Below are positions 24,948 to 34,555 of a stretch of 64,000 nt of DNA, in pieces; position 1 is the first letter of the stretch; the number at the start of each line of letters is the position of its first letter. The stretch is from Fusobacteriota bacterium (GTDB lineage Bacteria; Bacillota; TC1), in assembly GCA_009773805.1 (NCBI GenBank), contig WTXA01000002.1:310001-374000 (forward strand), given 5' to 3'. A model generated the notes under the pieces. It saw only the letters and a program-made list of their open reading frames with translations. It made no database searches and was not told where the DNA came from. Position numbers and translations under genes: made by a program.

Positions 24948-25700
24948 TTATAATCCAAACAATCTTTTAGTGTTATCTACAGTCGCAGTAATAATCGAAC
25001 CACCACGAACTTCCTTAATTCGCTCAGCAATATATGGCAAATAAGCTGGTTCATTCTGTTTACCTCTAAAAGGTTGAGGCGCCAGATATGGACAATCAGT
25101 CTCAATCATCAAATACTCTAAAGGTATACGACTAGCAACCTCAAGGGGTTCCTTAGCATTTTTAAAAGTAACTGGACCAGCAATAGAAATATAGAAACCA
25201 AGTTCCTTAATAACCCTCATCGCTGATTCGTAAGAACCAGAAAAACAATGAAAAACACCACTTAGGCCCTTACCATGGTCCCTAATTATTTCAAAAGTCT
25301 CTAAAAAAGCATCTCTTGAATGTATAACTACAGGTTTTCCAATTTTTTTAGCTAATTCAAGTTGTTTAATAAAAACCTCACGTTGTTTTTCCCTTGGACT
25401 ATTATCATAATGATAGTCTAGACCAATTTCACCAAGACCCACTACTTTATCATTACTCAGTAATTCTTCCAATCTATGTTCCATTTCATCGTTATATATA
25501 CTTGCATCATGAGGATGAATCCCCACAAGAGCATATACCCCATCATTTGATGTAGCAATAGAAACAGCTTTCTCACTCGATACTAAGTCATAACCAGGGA
25601 CAATAAATAACTCAACACCTACAGACCTGGCTCTTTCTAATACACCATCAAGATCTGCAAATAACTTAGGATCATTTAAATGACAATGAGAATCTATCAT
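24948..25700 (-). CDS. tatD: TatD family metal-dependent DNase
   Basis: 250 residues, the normal size. The metal site is visible: MIDSHCHLND at the N-terminus, GEIGLDYH, VIHSRDA, FHCFSGS and ETDCPYLAP. Acts as a 3'-5' exonuclease or deoxyribonuclease in the cytoplasm. It shares a base with the end of metG (25700) in the core operon; metG-tatD is a common pair in Firmicutes. Confidence 0.93.
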   Translation of the reverse strand: MIDSHCHLNDPKLFADLDGVLERARSVGVELFIVPGYDLVSSEKAVSIATSNDGVYALVGIHPHDASIYNDEMEHRLEELLSNDKVVGLGEIGLDYHYDNSPREKQREVFIKQLELAKKIGKPVVIHSRDAFLETFEIIRDHGKGLSGVFHCFSGSYESAMRVIKELGFYISIAGPVTFKNAKEPLEVASRIPLEYLMIETDCPYLAPQPFRGKQNEPAYLPYIAERIKEVRGGSIITATVDNTKRLFGL

Positions 25701-27667
25701 TAACTAACCACTGCTCCCTCTTCAAGATCACCATCAACAGTCAGTAATCTCAAATCATTTTCACCCTTGGCAGCAAGTAACATACCATGTGACTCAATTC
25801 CCCTAAGCTTAGCAGGCTTTAAGTTATAGACCACAATAACTTTCTTATCTATCAATTCCTCAGCCTTATAATACAAAGCGATACCAGCAACTACTGTTCT
25901 TACCTCATCGGCACCAACTTTAACAGACAATTTCAACAACTTATCAGCACCTTCCACCTTCTCGGCTTCAAGTACTCTACCAACCTTAAACTGACACTTG
26001 GCAAAGTCATCTATGGATATTAGATTATCTCCAACTTCTTTATTATCTATATTATCTTTACTCGACTTTTCCTTATTTTTCTCAGAATTTTTAGCCTTCT
26101 TGTCTTCCTTCTCAGGCTTCTCCATTGCTACTTCAACATCTTTGATCTCAATACGAGGAAAAAGAGGAGCACCTTTGTTTACCTTGAAAGACTTATCAAT
26201 AGCACCAAATGATAACTTTTCATTAGTGAAATATTCACTGTCTATTCCTAACTGAGCCATTACCTTAGCTCCAGTTTCAACTAAGACAGGACTTAACATA
26301 ATAGTAGACATACGAATAATTTCCACCAGTTGATATAAAACTACAGCCAATCTATCCATATTTCCCTCTTTATATAAGGTCCATGGAGCAGACTCCTCGA
26401 TCATCTTGTTACCTCTACCCACCAACTTAAATATTGACTGTAATCCCAAGCTTAGCTCAAACTTGTCCATATGTTGTTGGTAACTAGAAACAACTTCTTG
26501 ACTCAAGGCCACTAGGTCAGTATCAAAGCCATCCTTAACAACTGGTATTTCACCAGCAAAATATTTATCTATCATAGAAATAGTTCTACTTAACAAATTA
26601 CCATAATCATTGGCCAAGTCTATATTAATTCTATTGACTAAGGCATCCTCAGAATAATAATAGTCAGAACCACCTGGCATTTCTCTTAACAGGAAGTACC
26701 TTAAAGAATCTGCACCATATTTTTCAATTAGTAATAGTGGGTCTACCACATTACCAACAGACTTACTCATCTTGCCACCACCAGATAACAACCAACCATG
26801 ACCAAAGACAGTAGTTGGTAACTTAATATCGGCAGCCATTAAAATAATAGGCCAGATAATCGTATGAAAACGAATAATATCCTTACCAACTAGATGTACA
26901 ATCTCATCGTTGTTCTTCCAGAATTGTTGATAAAGAGGACCATCATCAAGCCAGTCCAAAGCAGTAATATAGTTGGTTAGAGCATCAAACCATACATAGA
27001 TGATATGACCTCTGTCCATTGTAATAGGAATACCCCAGTCGAAAGTTGTCCTTGAAACAGACAAATCCTCTAAACCAGTTTTAATAAAATTCATCATCTC
27101 ATTTCTTCTACTTTCAGGTTGAATAAAATGAGGATGTGTTTCTATATATTCAAGTAACTGATCACCATACTTACTCATCTTGAAAAAATAGCTTTCTTCT
27201 TTGACAATATCAACTGCCTTACCACAATCTGGGCAATGTCCTTCAGCTAATTGAAATTGGGTAAAAAAAGTTTCGCAGGAAGTGCAATAATAGCCTTCAT
27301 ACTCTCCCTTGTAAATATCACCCTTGTCATAAATCTTCTGAAATAGAGCTTGTACTGTATCATAATGTCTTTTCTCAGTTGTTCTGATAAAGTCATCATA
27401 ATCAATATGCATCTTAGACCACAAATTCTTAAAGGTCTTAACGACACCATCAGTATATTCGATAGGTTTCATACCTTTTTCAGCTGCAACCTTTTCAATC
27501 TTTTGACCATGTTCGTCGGAACCTGTTAGAAAATAGACATCATAACCCATCATCTTCTTATAGCGGGCCAAAGCATCGGCCATAGTTGTTGTTAAAGTAT
27601 GCCCTATATGTAACTGAGCACTAGGATAATATATTGGGGTCGTAACATAAAAACTTTTCTTCTCCAT
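25700..27667 (-). CDS. metG: Methionyl-tRNA synthetase
   Basis: 655 residues. The class I signatures are HIGH (in YPSAQLHIGHTL) and KMSKS (GKMSKSVGN). A zinc knuckle has CTSCETFF and CPDCG. After the anticodon-binding domain there is a Lys/Glu-rich linker (about 525-555) and a C-terminal EMAPII-like tRNA-binding domain (FKVGRVLEAEKVEGADKLL), which serves dimerisation. Start has a GGAG-type site before it. No T-box is present; the gene is read within an operon. Confidence 0.97.
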   Translation of the reverse strand: MEKKSFYVTTPIYYPSAQLHIGHTLTTTMADALARYKKMMGYDVYFLTGSDEHGQKIEKVAAEKGMKPIEYTDGVVKTFKNLWSKMHIDYDDFIRTTEKRHYDTVQALFQKIYDKGDIYKGEYEGYYCTSCETFFTQFQLAEGHCPDCGKAVDIVKEESYFFKMSKYGDQLLEYIETHPHFIQPESRRNEMMNFIKTGLEDLSVSRTTFDWGIPITMDRGHIIYVWFDALTNYITALDWLDDGPLYQQFWKNNDEIVHLVGKDIIRFHTIIWPIILMAADIKLPTTVFGHGWLLSGGGKMSKSVGNVVDPLLLIEKYGADSLRYFLLREMPGGSDYYYSEDALVNRINIDLANDYGNLLSRTISMIDKYFAGEIPVVKDGFDTDLVALSQEVVSSYQQHMDKFELSLGLQSIFKLVGRGNKMIEESAPWTLYKEGNMDRLAVVLYQLVEIIRMSTIMLSPVLVETGAKVMAQLGIDSEYFTNEKLSFGAIDKSFKVNKGAPLFPRIEIKDVEVAMEKPEKEDKKAKNSEKNKEKSSKDNIDNKEVGDNLISIDDFAKCQFKVGRVLEAEKVEGADKLLKLSVKVGADEVRTVVAGIALYYKAEELIDKKVIVVYNLKPAKLRGIESHGMLLAAKGENDLRLLTVDGDLEEGAVVS

Positions 27668-27670
27668 AAA

Positions 27671-28516
27671 TTATTTCTCCTTCTTTCCTAATATATATTC
27701 ATAAAGCCTGTTCTTACTAACATTATAGTCAGTAGAAATAGTCTTAAGAGCTTCCTTGCTTTTGACACCATCACTAAGCATCATTTGATATATTTTGTAT
27801 TGATCTTCTAAACCTAACTCAGTAATAACCTCATTATTACCTTCTATTATCAGGACCATCTCCCCTTTTAGAGTTCTCTCAGCTAAAACAGAAAGTAACT
27901 CACTTAAGGTGCCTCTTATTACTTCTTCATAATACTTAGTTAACTCTCTAGCTATAGCAGCTGGTCTATCACCAAGTATTTTTAGTAGTAGTATTAGATC
28001 TTTTTCCACACTATGGGGAGTTATATAAAATATTAGGGTTGCCATAATATCCTTTAAACCTGTAACAACTGCTTCTCTTTCCTTAACCTTAGCCTTTGGT
28101 AAGAATCCATGGAAATAGAAATTATTTGATGGTAGGCCTGATATGACCAAACCACTAATAACAGCACTTGGTCCAGGAATCACTTCGACTCTAACTCCTC
28201 TATCCCATGCTTCCTTGACTAGGATTTCTCCTGGATCGCTGATTCCCGGCATACCTGCGTCAGAAACCAGTGCTATCTTATTTCCAGCTTCAACCAAGTC
28301 TATCAGATGAGCTTTTTTTTCATTTTCACTATATTTTTGATAGCTTATCATCTTCTTGGAAATACCAAGATGATTAAGAAGTTTTAGTGTTTCTCTTGTA
28401 TCTTCACAGGCTATTAAGTCCGCTTCAGTTAATATTCTAACAGCCCTTAGGCTGATATCTTCTAAATTACCAATAGGTGTGCCTACCAGATAAAGGCATC
28501 CAGCTTCTTTTACCAT
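27671..28516 (-). CDS. rsmI: 16S rRNA (cytidine1402-2'-O)-methyltransferase
   Basis: 281 residues. SAM-dependent tetrapyrrole-methylase fold: YLVGTPIGNLEDISLRA at the start, ACEDTRET, ALVSDAGMPGISDPG and PGPSAVISGLVISGLPSNNF, all diagnostic of RsmI. It methylates C1402 in the ribosomal P site together with RsmH. It overlaps trmN6 by 7 bp. Confidence 0.96.
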   Translation of the reverse strand: MVKEAGCLYLVGTPIGNLEDISLRAVRILTEADLIACEDTRETLKLLNHLGISKKMISYQKYSENEKKAHLIDLVEAGNKIALVSDAGMPGISDPGEILVKEAWDRGVRVEVIPGPSAVISGLVISGLPSNNFYFHGFLPKAKVKEREAVVTGLKDIMATLIFYITPHSVEKDLILLLKILGDRPAAIARELTKYYEEVIRGTLSELLSVLAERTLKGEMVLIIEGNNEVITELGLEDQYKIYQMMLSDGVKSKEALKTISTDYNVSKNRLYEYILGKKEK

Positions 28517-29223
28517 TCTAGCACTCCTTTTTCATATAGGTCCTTAATCTCCTTTGTATCCTTACCACTAATATCCCCAATATATAGGGGAGATAGTACT
28601 TGAAGTCTACCTTTATAATTCTTCTTGGCTACTACCATAACTAGTGTAGCCTCCATTGCTGGTTTAGGGTATATTGGCTTAATAGCATATGGTGCCAGTT
28701 TTTCGTTACTTAATTTAGTCAACAACTCAGCCAATCTATTGGCTGGATAGATTACATAAAAATCGCCACCTGCCTTTAGAAGTTTCTTGGCTTTATGAAT
28801 CAAACTCTCCATATCTCCAAAAATTTCATGTCTGGCTACTGCTGTCTGCTGATTACTTGGTTGATGACCATTATTAAAAAAGGGTGGATTAGATACAATT
28901 ATGTCGTAACTGTCTTGTCCTTCTAAGTCTCTATAATCACAATAAAATAGACCAACTTCCAATTTGTGCAATTGGAAATTCTCATTAGCTATCTCATATA
29001 GATCTTGTTGTATTTCAACAGCAGAAAATTCCCAGTTAGGGAATCTTTTGCTTATTAGTAAAGTTATGATACCACTACCGGTACCGATATCGAGTATTTT
29101 GATTTGCTCTGTTTTGCTTTTTACAAAACCAGCTAATAAAAGCGCATCAATACTATACCTGTAACCATCTACAGGTTGATAAAAGGAATATTTATATAAT
29201 ACCTCTTCCTTTACCTTTTTCAT
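28510..29223 (-). CDS. trmN6: tRNA1(Val) (adenine37-N6)-methyltransferase family
   Basis: 237 residues, Rossmann methyltransferase: DIGTGSGIITLLISKRFP binds SAM and IVSNPPFF is the catalytic NPPF motif of N6-adenine methylases. QPVDGYRYSIDALLLAGF at the N-terminus is typical of YfiC/TrmN6. It sits between yabA and rsmI, the usual Firmicute order. The exact tRNA target is inferred. Confidence 0.88.
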   Translation of the reverse strand: MKKVKEEVLYKYSFYQPVDGYRYSIDALLLAGFVKSKTEQIKILDIGTGSGIITLLISKRFPNWEFSAVEIQQDLYEIANENFQLHKLEVGLFYCDYRDLEGQDSYDIIVSNPPFFNNGHQPSNQQTAVARHEIFGDMESLIHKAKKLLKAGGDFYVIYPANRLAELLTKLSNEKLAPYAIKPIYPKPAMEATLVMVVAKKNYKGRLQVLSPLYIGDISGKDTKEIKDLYEKGVLEW

Positions 29224-29489
29224 TATTCTGTCCTATCTATTACATTTAGGCAAAAAATACAATCTTCGTCCCTTAGTCTTCCAAAGGAACTATGGCAAAT
29301 ATGGAAGCCTTGTTCATAAAGCTTGATTAAATTACCAACACTTTGTGACTTATCTTCTTTTTGTAAGTAATTGCTTAATTGTTCATTTCTTTTTTCTAGA
29401 ACTTCAAGCTGTTTTTTTAATTCTTCCACTTCATGGAGGATATCGTTTATTCTTTCAACTATCAGATCAATCTGTGCTGATATCTTCAT
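29223..29489 (-). CDS. yabA: Replication initiation control protein YabA
   Basis: 88 residues: an N-terminal coiled coil (about 8-45) for tetramerisation and the C-terminal zinc-binding [21 protein letters not shown]. YabA binds DnaA and DnaN to limit initiation. It is shorter than the Bacillus protein (119), mostly in the linker. Overlaps ricT by 23 bp. Confidence 0.88.
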   Translation of the reverse strand: MKISAQIDLIVERINDILHEVEELKKQLEVLEKRNEQLSNYLQKEDKSQSVGNLIKLYEQGFHICHSSFGRLRDEDCIFCLNVIDRTE

Positions 29490-30342
29490 CTAGTTTCTCC
29501 TCTTCTGGACTAACAACAATTTCTTGGAATCCTGCTGGTTCAAAATCAGTCTCATCAAGGCTGAACTTACCAAAACCACCATCAGCTAATATTACAGTAA
29601 CATGTTTAGTAAAGAAGCTGTTTTTTATAACTTTGCCTCTGCCCATAGGTGTTTCTACATATGATCCTTCTTTTGGAAAAGTTGCTCTTAGTACTGTATA
29701 GGATTCATCCTCATACTTTAAACAACACATCAATCTTCCACAAACTCCATTTATTTTGGTAGGGTTTGGTGAAATATTCTGATTCTTAGCCATCTTGATA
29801 GAGATTGTTTCAAACTCGGAAAGCCAACTTGAACAACAAAGATTACGGCCACAAGAACCGTAGCCTCCTAGGTGTTTAGCTTCATCTCTGACTCCAACTT
29901 GACGTAGTTCAATTCTTGTTTTAAAGATACTTGCTAGATCCTTTACTAATTCTCTAAAATCGACTCTGCTACCTGCAGTAAAGTAAAATATTATCTTACC
30001 TCTATCGAAGGTATATTCAGCATTTAATAGTTTCATTGGTAAATTGTGTTTAACCACTTTTTCTTCACAATTCTTCAAGGCATCTTTTTCTGCCTTTTTA
30101 TTATCTTCTAATTTCTTTTTATCATTATCTGTTGCCATTCTTTGTATTGGTTTTAAGGGTGGGACAATTTCACCTTCTGAAACTTCCTTGATGTCAGTTA
30201 CAGCTGTTCCATATTCCAAGCCTCTGGCAGTTTCAACAATCACATTGTCTCCGGTGCCAACATTAAAATTTCTTGGGTCGAAATAGTAGGTTTTCCCAAC
30301 ACCTGAGAACCTAATACCTATAACCTTGTATAGTTTACTCAC
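29467..30342 (-). CDS. ricT: PSP1 domain protein RicT (YaaT)
   Basis: 291 residues with the conserved Cys-rich [15 protein letters not shown] and [13 protein letters not shown], which hold iron-sulfur clusters in the Bacillus RicA-RicF-RicT complex that adjusts mRNA processing by RNase Y and affects competence and sporulation phosphorelay. GTG start at 30342 behind GGAGG; that start codon overlaps the end of the out-of-frame tail of holB. The order holB-ricT-yabA-trmN6-rsmI is conserved in Firmicutes. Confidence 0.94.
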   Translation of the reverse strand: MSKLYKVIGIRFSGVGKTYYFDPRNFNVGTGDNVIVETARGLEYGTAVTDIKEVSEGEIVPPLKPIQRMATDNDKKKLEDNKKAEKDALKNCEEKVVKHNLPMKLLNAEYTFDRGKIIFYFTAGSRVDFRELVKDLASIFKTRIELRQVGVRDEAKHLGGYGSCGRNLCCSSWLSEFETISIKMAKNQNISPNPTKINGVCGRLMCCLKYEDESYTVLRATFPKEGSYVETPMGRGKVIKNSFFTKHVTVILADGGFGKFSLDETDFEPAGFQEIVVSPEEEKLDEDISTD

Positions 30343-31218
30343 TAAATATTCCTCCTATAGTTAAAAAGCAATACTCTAAGGCATGCCTTTCATTTACATT
30401 TCTTTTTATTTTTCTCAGAGCATCATCGATAGCTCCAACAACTTTCAAATTAAATTCCTTTAAACCATGTCTATAGTGATCCATTGCTTCAAGTTGATAA
30501 TAGCTTAGCAATTCTTTTAAATATGGTTTTTTGTTTAGTTTTTCTCAAGATCCTTACTCAGAAACAATTCACAGAATTGTTTGTAGTCCAGTAAATCCTC
30601 ATCTATATTATCTAAGAGGACTCTGGCTTCATCTATAGATCCAAGACTCAAGTACTGGTTATTCTTATATCCTAACCCAGTCATTATCTTGGCAAGATTT
30701 ATCTTGCTCAGATTATTTAAATAGTATTTTTCGACTCTTGACATTATGGTTGGTAGAATATCATCTGGGTTTATTGCAGTAAAGACAAAGATAGTTCCTG
30801 GTAAAGGTTCCTCAATTACTTTTAATAATGCATTGGTAGCAGCTTCTGTCATTCTTTCTGCATGTTCCATAAATATTACTCTATAGGCACCTTCATATTT
30901 TTTCAGGTGTTCTTCTTCTAATATTCTTCTTATTTCATCTATCTTTATTGTTTCTCCAAGATCATAAAATGGTATGAATTCCATGTAGCTTTCCATGTCG
31001 AATTTCTTGCAAGAACTACAGGTTCCACAAAAGCCTGGATTTCCTTGTTGGCATAGTATGCTTTTTATAAAGGCTAAGGCTAAGGTCTTCTTGCCTATCC
31101 CTCTTTTACCAAAGAACATATAGGCATGGTTGTAATTCTTGCTTTTTAGATCCTTAGTTAAATATTCTACAACCTCTTTTTGTCCTAAAATTTCTTCTAG
31201 TCTTTTAACCTCTATCAT
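30335..31218 (-). CDS. holB: DNA polymerase III delta' subunit, with apparent -1 frameshift
   Basis: Clamp-loader subunit. The main frame (30535-31218, 227 residues) has the AAA+ domain with GKRGIGKKT, the zinc module CGTCSSC, and sensor segment VIFMEHAERMTEAATNALLKVIEEP. It stops after DLEKN. A second frame carries on directly (KPYLKELLSYYQLEAM, then [16 protein letters not shown]) for about 65 codons to 30335, just overlapping the ricT start. Family members need this C-terminal domain for clamp-loader assembly. The change of frame falls at a run of five A within 30536-30546. It may be a sequencing error, a mutation, or a recoding site; total length of about 290 residues with the tail suits the family. 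Confidence 0.88.
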
Positions 31219-31837
31219 GCTCCAATACTTCCTCTATTCTCATTAAGACCATATCTGCAAGGGCTCCTATGCTCAAGTCACCATCAACAATAGTGAATCT
31301 ACTTTTTTTGACCTTAGCTTCTTCACTTGCTATTAGATCTAGATATCCTTGTCTTACCTTTTTCATAAAGGCCATGCCTTCTTTTTCCATTCTATCTAGT
31401 TCTTTCTTGTCCATACGCTTTTCTATGGTCATAAGATTTGTATCTATAAAGAATGTTAAATCAGGTGTAGCTTTTTCTATGAAAACTTTGTTTATTTCTA
31501 TCATTTTTTCTAAGCCTAACCCACGGCCACCACCTTGGTAAGCTATGGTTGAATCATAAAAACGGTCGCTGATTACTATGTAGCCTTCGGCTAACTTAGG
31601 TAAAATAATTTTTTCTAAATGTTCAACACGTGCTGCACAGTAAAGGAATACCTCGGTCATAGCTTCTATAGGCTCATGAATATGTAAAAGTACATTTCTT
31701 ATAGCTTCTGCAGTCTTTGTTCCTCCAGGCTCTCTAGTCACTAGAACTTTGTAGCCTTTCTTTTCTAGACTGTCCTTTAAAAGCTGACATTGGGTTGATT
31801 TTCCTGATCCGTCTATTCCTTCAAATGTTATAAACAT
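31205..31837 (-). CDS. tmk: Thymidylate kinase
   Basis: 210 residues. P-loop FEGIDGSGKST at the N-terminus, VTREPGGT, VISDRFYDSTIAYQGGGRGL and the lid region are all typical. Makes dTDP from dTMP. Overlaps holB by 14 bp; tmk-holB-ricT-yabA is the normal Firmicute cluster. Confidence 0.97.
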   Translation of the reverse strand: MFITFEGIDGSGKSTQCQLLKDSLEKKGYKVLVTREPGGTKTAEAIRNVLLHIHEPIEAMTEVFLYCAARVEHLEKIILPKLAEGYIVISDRFYDSTIAYQGGGRGLGLEKMIEINKVFIEKATPDLTFFIDTNLMTIEKRMDKKELDRMEKEGMAFMKKVRQGYLDLIASEEAKVKKSRFTIVDGDLSIGALADMVLMRIEEVLEHDRG

Positions 31838-31885
31838 ATAGTTCTCCTAATTATTAAAATCCTAACTTATATTATATCATTTTAA

Positions 31886-33205
31886 TCACTTAATAACAAA
31901 AATTATGTCATCTTTTATTTCATCGCAGCCCGTGTAGTCACCCTTCCAATTAAGCATATTCTCTATTACGTAATCATCTATGATTTCTCCTGGTACTAAT
32001 AGGGGTGCTCCAGGTGGATAGTGACTATAGAGCACTCCACTTACAAAGCCTTTACTCTCCCTAATGCTGACTGCTTTTTTTTCTCCAAAGAAGGCTTCCC
32101 CAGGTAATAATTTCATAGTTGGTATGTATTGTTCTTCAACACCAACACCAGCATAAGCATCTTTATCACATACAAAATCATTACTCATTTTAAAATTACG
32201 ACTAGCCATTTTCAAGCTCTTTAAAAACCAGTCATAATTTCCTTGTGTATCATAAAAACTAAGAATTCCAAGGAGATACTTATCAGTTGACAGTTCAAAG
32301 AAAACCCCTCTTTTTTCCTCTAGCCATTCTACTACCACCTTCACACTAATATTCTTGTCAATTATCAGAAGGATTTTTAATGGATCATCGTTATCTATAA
32401 CATGAAATCCCCTTATTTTGCTAATTTCTTTTTTCAGATGGTCTATTTCAGATAATCTTTTATCTACCTTAGTAGTCATCATTTCTCTAATACTATCTTC
32501 AATTGATAAAAGTATTGGAAAAGAGGGACTTGTAGTTTGATAAAAATTAGCATATTCTCTAAAGTCATCTTCAAGATTGGATAGCATGACTGCCCCTTGG
32601 TTCATTGCACCTAGGGTCTTATGGAAGGAGTGTATTTGTAGACTCATCCAGTTGTTGGTCTGATTATGAATATAGTAAAGATGAGAACCATGGGCTCCAT
32701 CTAGTATTGATAATTTATCCTTAAGGAATGGTTTTAGCAGGGCATAATCTTCCATGTAACCTTCATAGGTGGGGTTGTTAAAAATGGCTGTATCTATTTT
32801 ACCCATATGTTCAAGATAATCCTTAGCTGGGATTGGTCTTGCAATACCCAATGAATCGATTTTGTTTCTTAAGTATATTGGTTCTTGTCCTTGGTCGATT
32901 ATTCCTTTGTAGATGGATTGGTGTGAGCTTCTTGGTAATAGGACTTTTTTACCTTTTCCAGCATAAAGAAGAGATGACATTAAAAGTCCTGTGGAACCGT
33001 TAGTTCCTATATATGCTTTTTTAACATCATAAATATGGGCAATAGACTTTTCTAGTTCCTTTATACTTCCACATGGATGTAGTAAGTTATCTGTCAGGCT
33101 TATTTCAGTGGTGTCTGTTTTCAGTCTAACTCCTTTGTGTCCTGGCATGTGTAGTGAAAAGGCTTCTTTTTTATTTAGTTTGTCTAAATCTTGTCTGATA
33201 CTCAT
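31886..33205 (-). CDS. Orn/Lys/Arg decarboxylase family protein (short form)
   Basis: 439 residues, PLP-dependent fold I. FSLHMPGHKG opens the protein; NGSTGLLMSSL, ILDGAHGSHLYY and SFHKTLGAMNQGA follow, the last holding the PLP Lys. PPGAPLLVPGE is a family C-terminal motif. The short form (Bacillus SpeA/YaaO type) makes agmatine, cadaverine or putrescine; the substrate cannot be decided. It lies upstream of tmk, a common arrangement, and 1 bp after the cystathionine synthase family gene. Confidence 0.9.
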   Translation of the reverse strand: MSIRQDLDKLNKKEAFSLHMPGHKGVRLKTDTTEISLTDNLLHPCGSIKELEKSIAHIYDVKKAYIGTNGSTGLLMSSLLYAGKGKKVLLPRSSHQSIYKGIIDQGQEPIYLRNKIDSLGIARPIPAKDYLEHMGKIDTAIFNNPTYEGYMEDYALLKPFLKDKLSILDGAHGSHLYYIHNQTNNWMSLQIHSFHKTLGAMNQGAVMLSNLEDDFREYANFYQTTSPSFPILLSIEDSIREMMTTKVDKRLSEIDHLKKEISKIRGFHVIDNDDPLKILLIIDKNISVKVVVEWLEEKRGVFFELSTDKYLLGILSFYDTQGNYDWFLKSLKMASRNFKMSNDFVCDKDAYAGVGVEEQYIPTMKLLPGEAFFGEKKAVSIRESKGFVSGVLYSHYPPGAPLLVPGEIIDDYVIENMLNWKGDYTGCDEIKDDIIFVIK

Positions 33206-33206
33206 A

Positions 33207-34382
33207 TTATATAGTCTCCAAGGCCTGAGCTAAATCCTCAATTAGGTCTTCAACATCTTCAAGCCCAATCGATAACCTTATTAGTGTTGGGCTTATATCT
33301 TGCCCTCTATGGGTCATTATTGCTGGTATTTCTACTAGGGATTCTGTATCTCCTAGGCTTACTGCTATTTTGAAGAGCTTAAGATTGTCTACTAACTTGA
33401 TAGCTTTATAATCACCAGTGCCATTACCATCACCCTCTAGCTCAAAAGAGATCATTCCTCCAAAATACTTCATTTGTTTCTTGGCAATATTATGATCTTC
33501 AAATGAGCTTAATCCTGGATAGTAGACTTTCCCTACCTTAAAGTGTGTTTCTAAATATTTTGCAATAAAGATTGCATTTTGGCAATGTCCTTTCATTCTG
33601 TATTCTAGTGTTTTTAAGCCTCTATTAAAGAGCCAGGCATTGAAGGGTGCCATGGCTGTGCCGAATTCACACATGTAGCCAAATCTTAGGGTTGCTTCAA
33701 AATCCTTGTTCTTACCAACTACTAGACCACCTATGGCATCTCCGTGTCCCCCGATGTATTTGGTAGCACTGTGGACTACAAAATCGGCTCCTAATAGTAA
33801 AGGTTGTTGGAGGATAGGAGTAGCAAAGGTGTTATCAACGATTATTACAACGTCTTCTCCCATCACTCTTCTTAACTCTCTAATATCAACAATATCCAAG
33901 GTTGGATTGGCTGGTGTTTCTAAATAGACTACTTTGTATCCAGCACCTCTTTTGCCTACTGTATCAGAATTATTATTATATAAATCCCTTAAATCCATCA
34001 TGTTAGTTTCTATTCCATAATCTGGCAATATCTTACTTATTAGATTATGACTACTACCATAAAGTATGTTGTGGGTTAGTAGCTTGTCTCCACTTTTTAG
34101 TAATGACATTAGTAGAGTGGCTATGGCCCCCATTCCTGAACTAAAGGATACTGCAAAGGACCCTTCTTCTAAAAGGGATATTTTGTCTTCAAGTTCTTCT
34201 AGGTTAGGGTTTCTACCTCTTGTGTAGACGTATTGTTCATTTTTGCATTCAAAGGTTTGTTCCGCCTCTTCTATGCTATCAAAGTAGAAGGTAGCTGTTT
34301 GGTTTATAGGTGATGCTAATTCTTTGTTTCCACTGTATTTTTTGTGGTGTTTTCCGTGTATGCTTAGGGTTTTTGTTTTCAT
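33207..34382 (-). CDS. Trans-sulfuration PLP enzyme (cystathionine gamma-synthase/lyase or methionine gamma-lyase family)
   Basis: 391 residues. Visible family motifs are YTRGRNPNLEELEDKISLLE, FSSGMGAIA, VDNTFATP and SATKYIGGHGDAIGG, with the PLP Lys in the last. Substrate choice in this family is hard to read. The loop LYGSSHN has Ser where methionine gamma-lyases carry Cys, which argues mildly against that activity. A role in homocysteine/cysteine interconversion would suit the methionine genes elsewhere in the window. It appears to head the leftward operon. Confidence 0.88.
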   Translation of the reverse strand: MKTKTLSIHGKHHKKYSGNKELASPINQTATFYFDSIEEAEQTFECKNEQYVYTRGRNPNLEELEDKISLLEEGSFAVSFSSGMGAIATLLMSLLKSGDKLLTHNILYGSSHNLISKILPDYGIETNMMDLRDLYNNNSDTVGKRGAGYKVVYLETPANPTLDIVDIRELRRVMGEDVVIIVDNTFATPILQQPLLLGADFVVHSATKYIGGHGDAIGGLVVGKNKDFEATLRFGYMCEFGTAMAPFNAWLFNRGLKTLEYRMKGHCQNAIFIAKYLETHFKVGKVYYPGLSSFEDHNIAKKQMKYFGGMISFELEGDGNGTGDYKAIKLVDNLKLFKIAVSLGDTESLVEIPAIMTHRGQDISPTLIRLSIGLEDVEDLIEDLAQALETI

Positions 34383-34461
34383 GTTTATCCCTCTTTTGTT
34401 CTTTATTTCTTAATGATTACTTATGTTAAATTATATCATATTTAGCTGATTGGTGGTTATT

Positions 34462-34497
34462 TTGACATCTACACTTATTTATGATATTATATAAGTG
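34462..34497 (+). promoter_or_regulatory. Promoter and candidate AbiEi operator
   Basis: A textbook sigma-A promoter: TTGACA (34462-34467), 17-bp spacer, TATTAT (34485-34490). An inverted repeat CACTTAT (34472-34478) and ATAAGTG (34491-34497) brackets the -10 box, a good place for autorepression by the AbiEi antitoxin, which in known systems binds inverted repeats at its own promoter. Confidence 0.7.
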
Positions 34498-34555
34498 CAA
34501 TTGTAATGAAAATTGATTATGAAAATTTAAATATTTTTAGAGGAATAGTGAAATT

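Noticed and set aside
30530-30550. Canonical programmed -1 frameshift site in holB
   Set aside because: The heptamer is G AAA AAC, not X XXY YYZ; reported as an anomaly with sequencing error as a real option.
33207-34382. Firm call of methionine gamma-lyase
   Set aside because: The active-site loop has Ser in place of the Cys typical of that enzyme, so the family call was left open.
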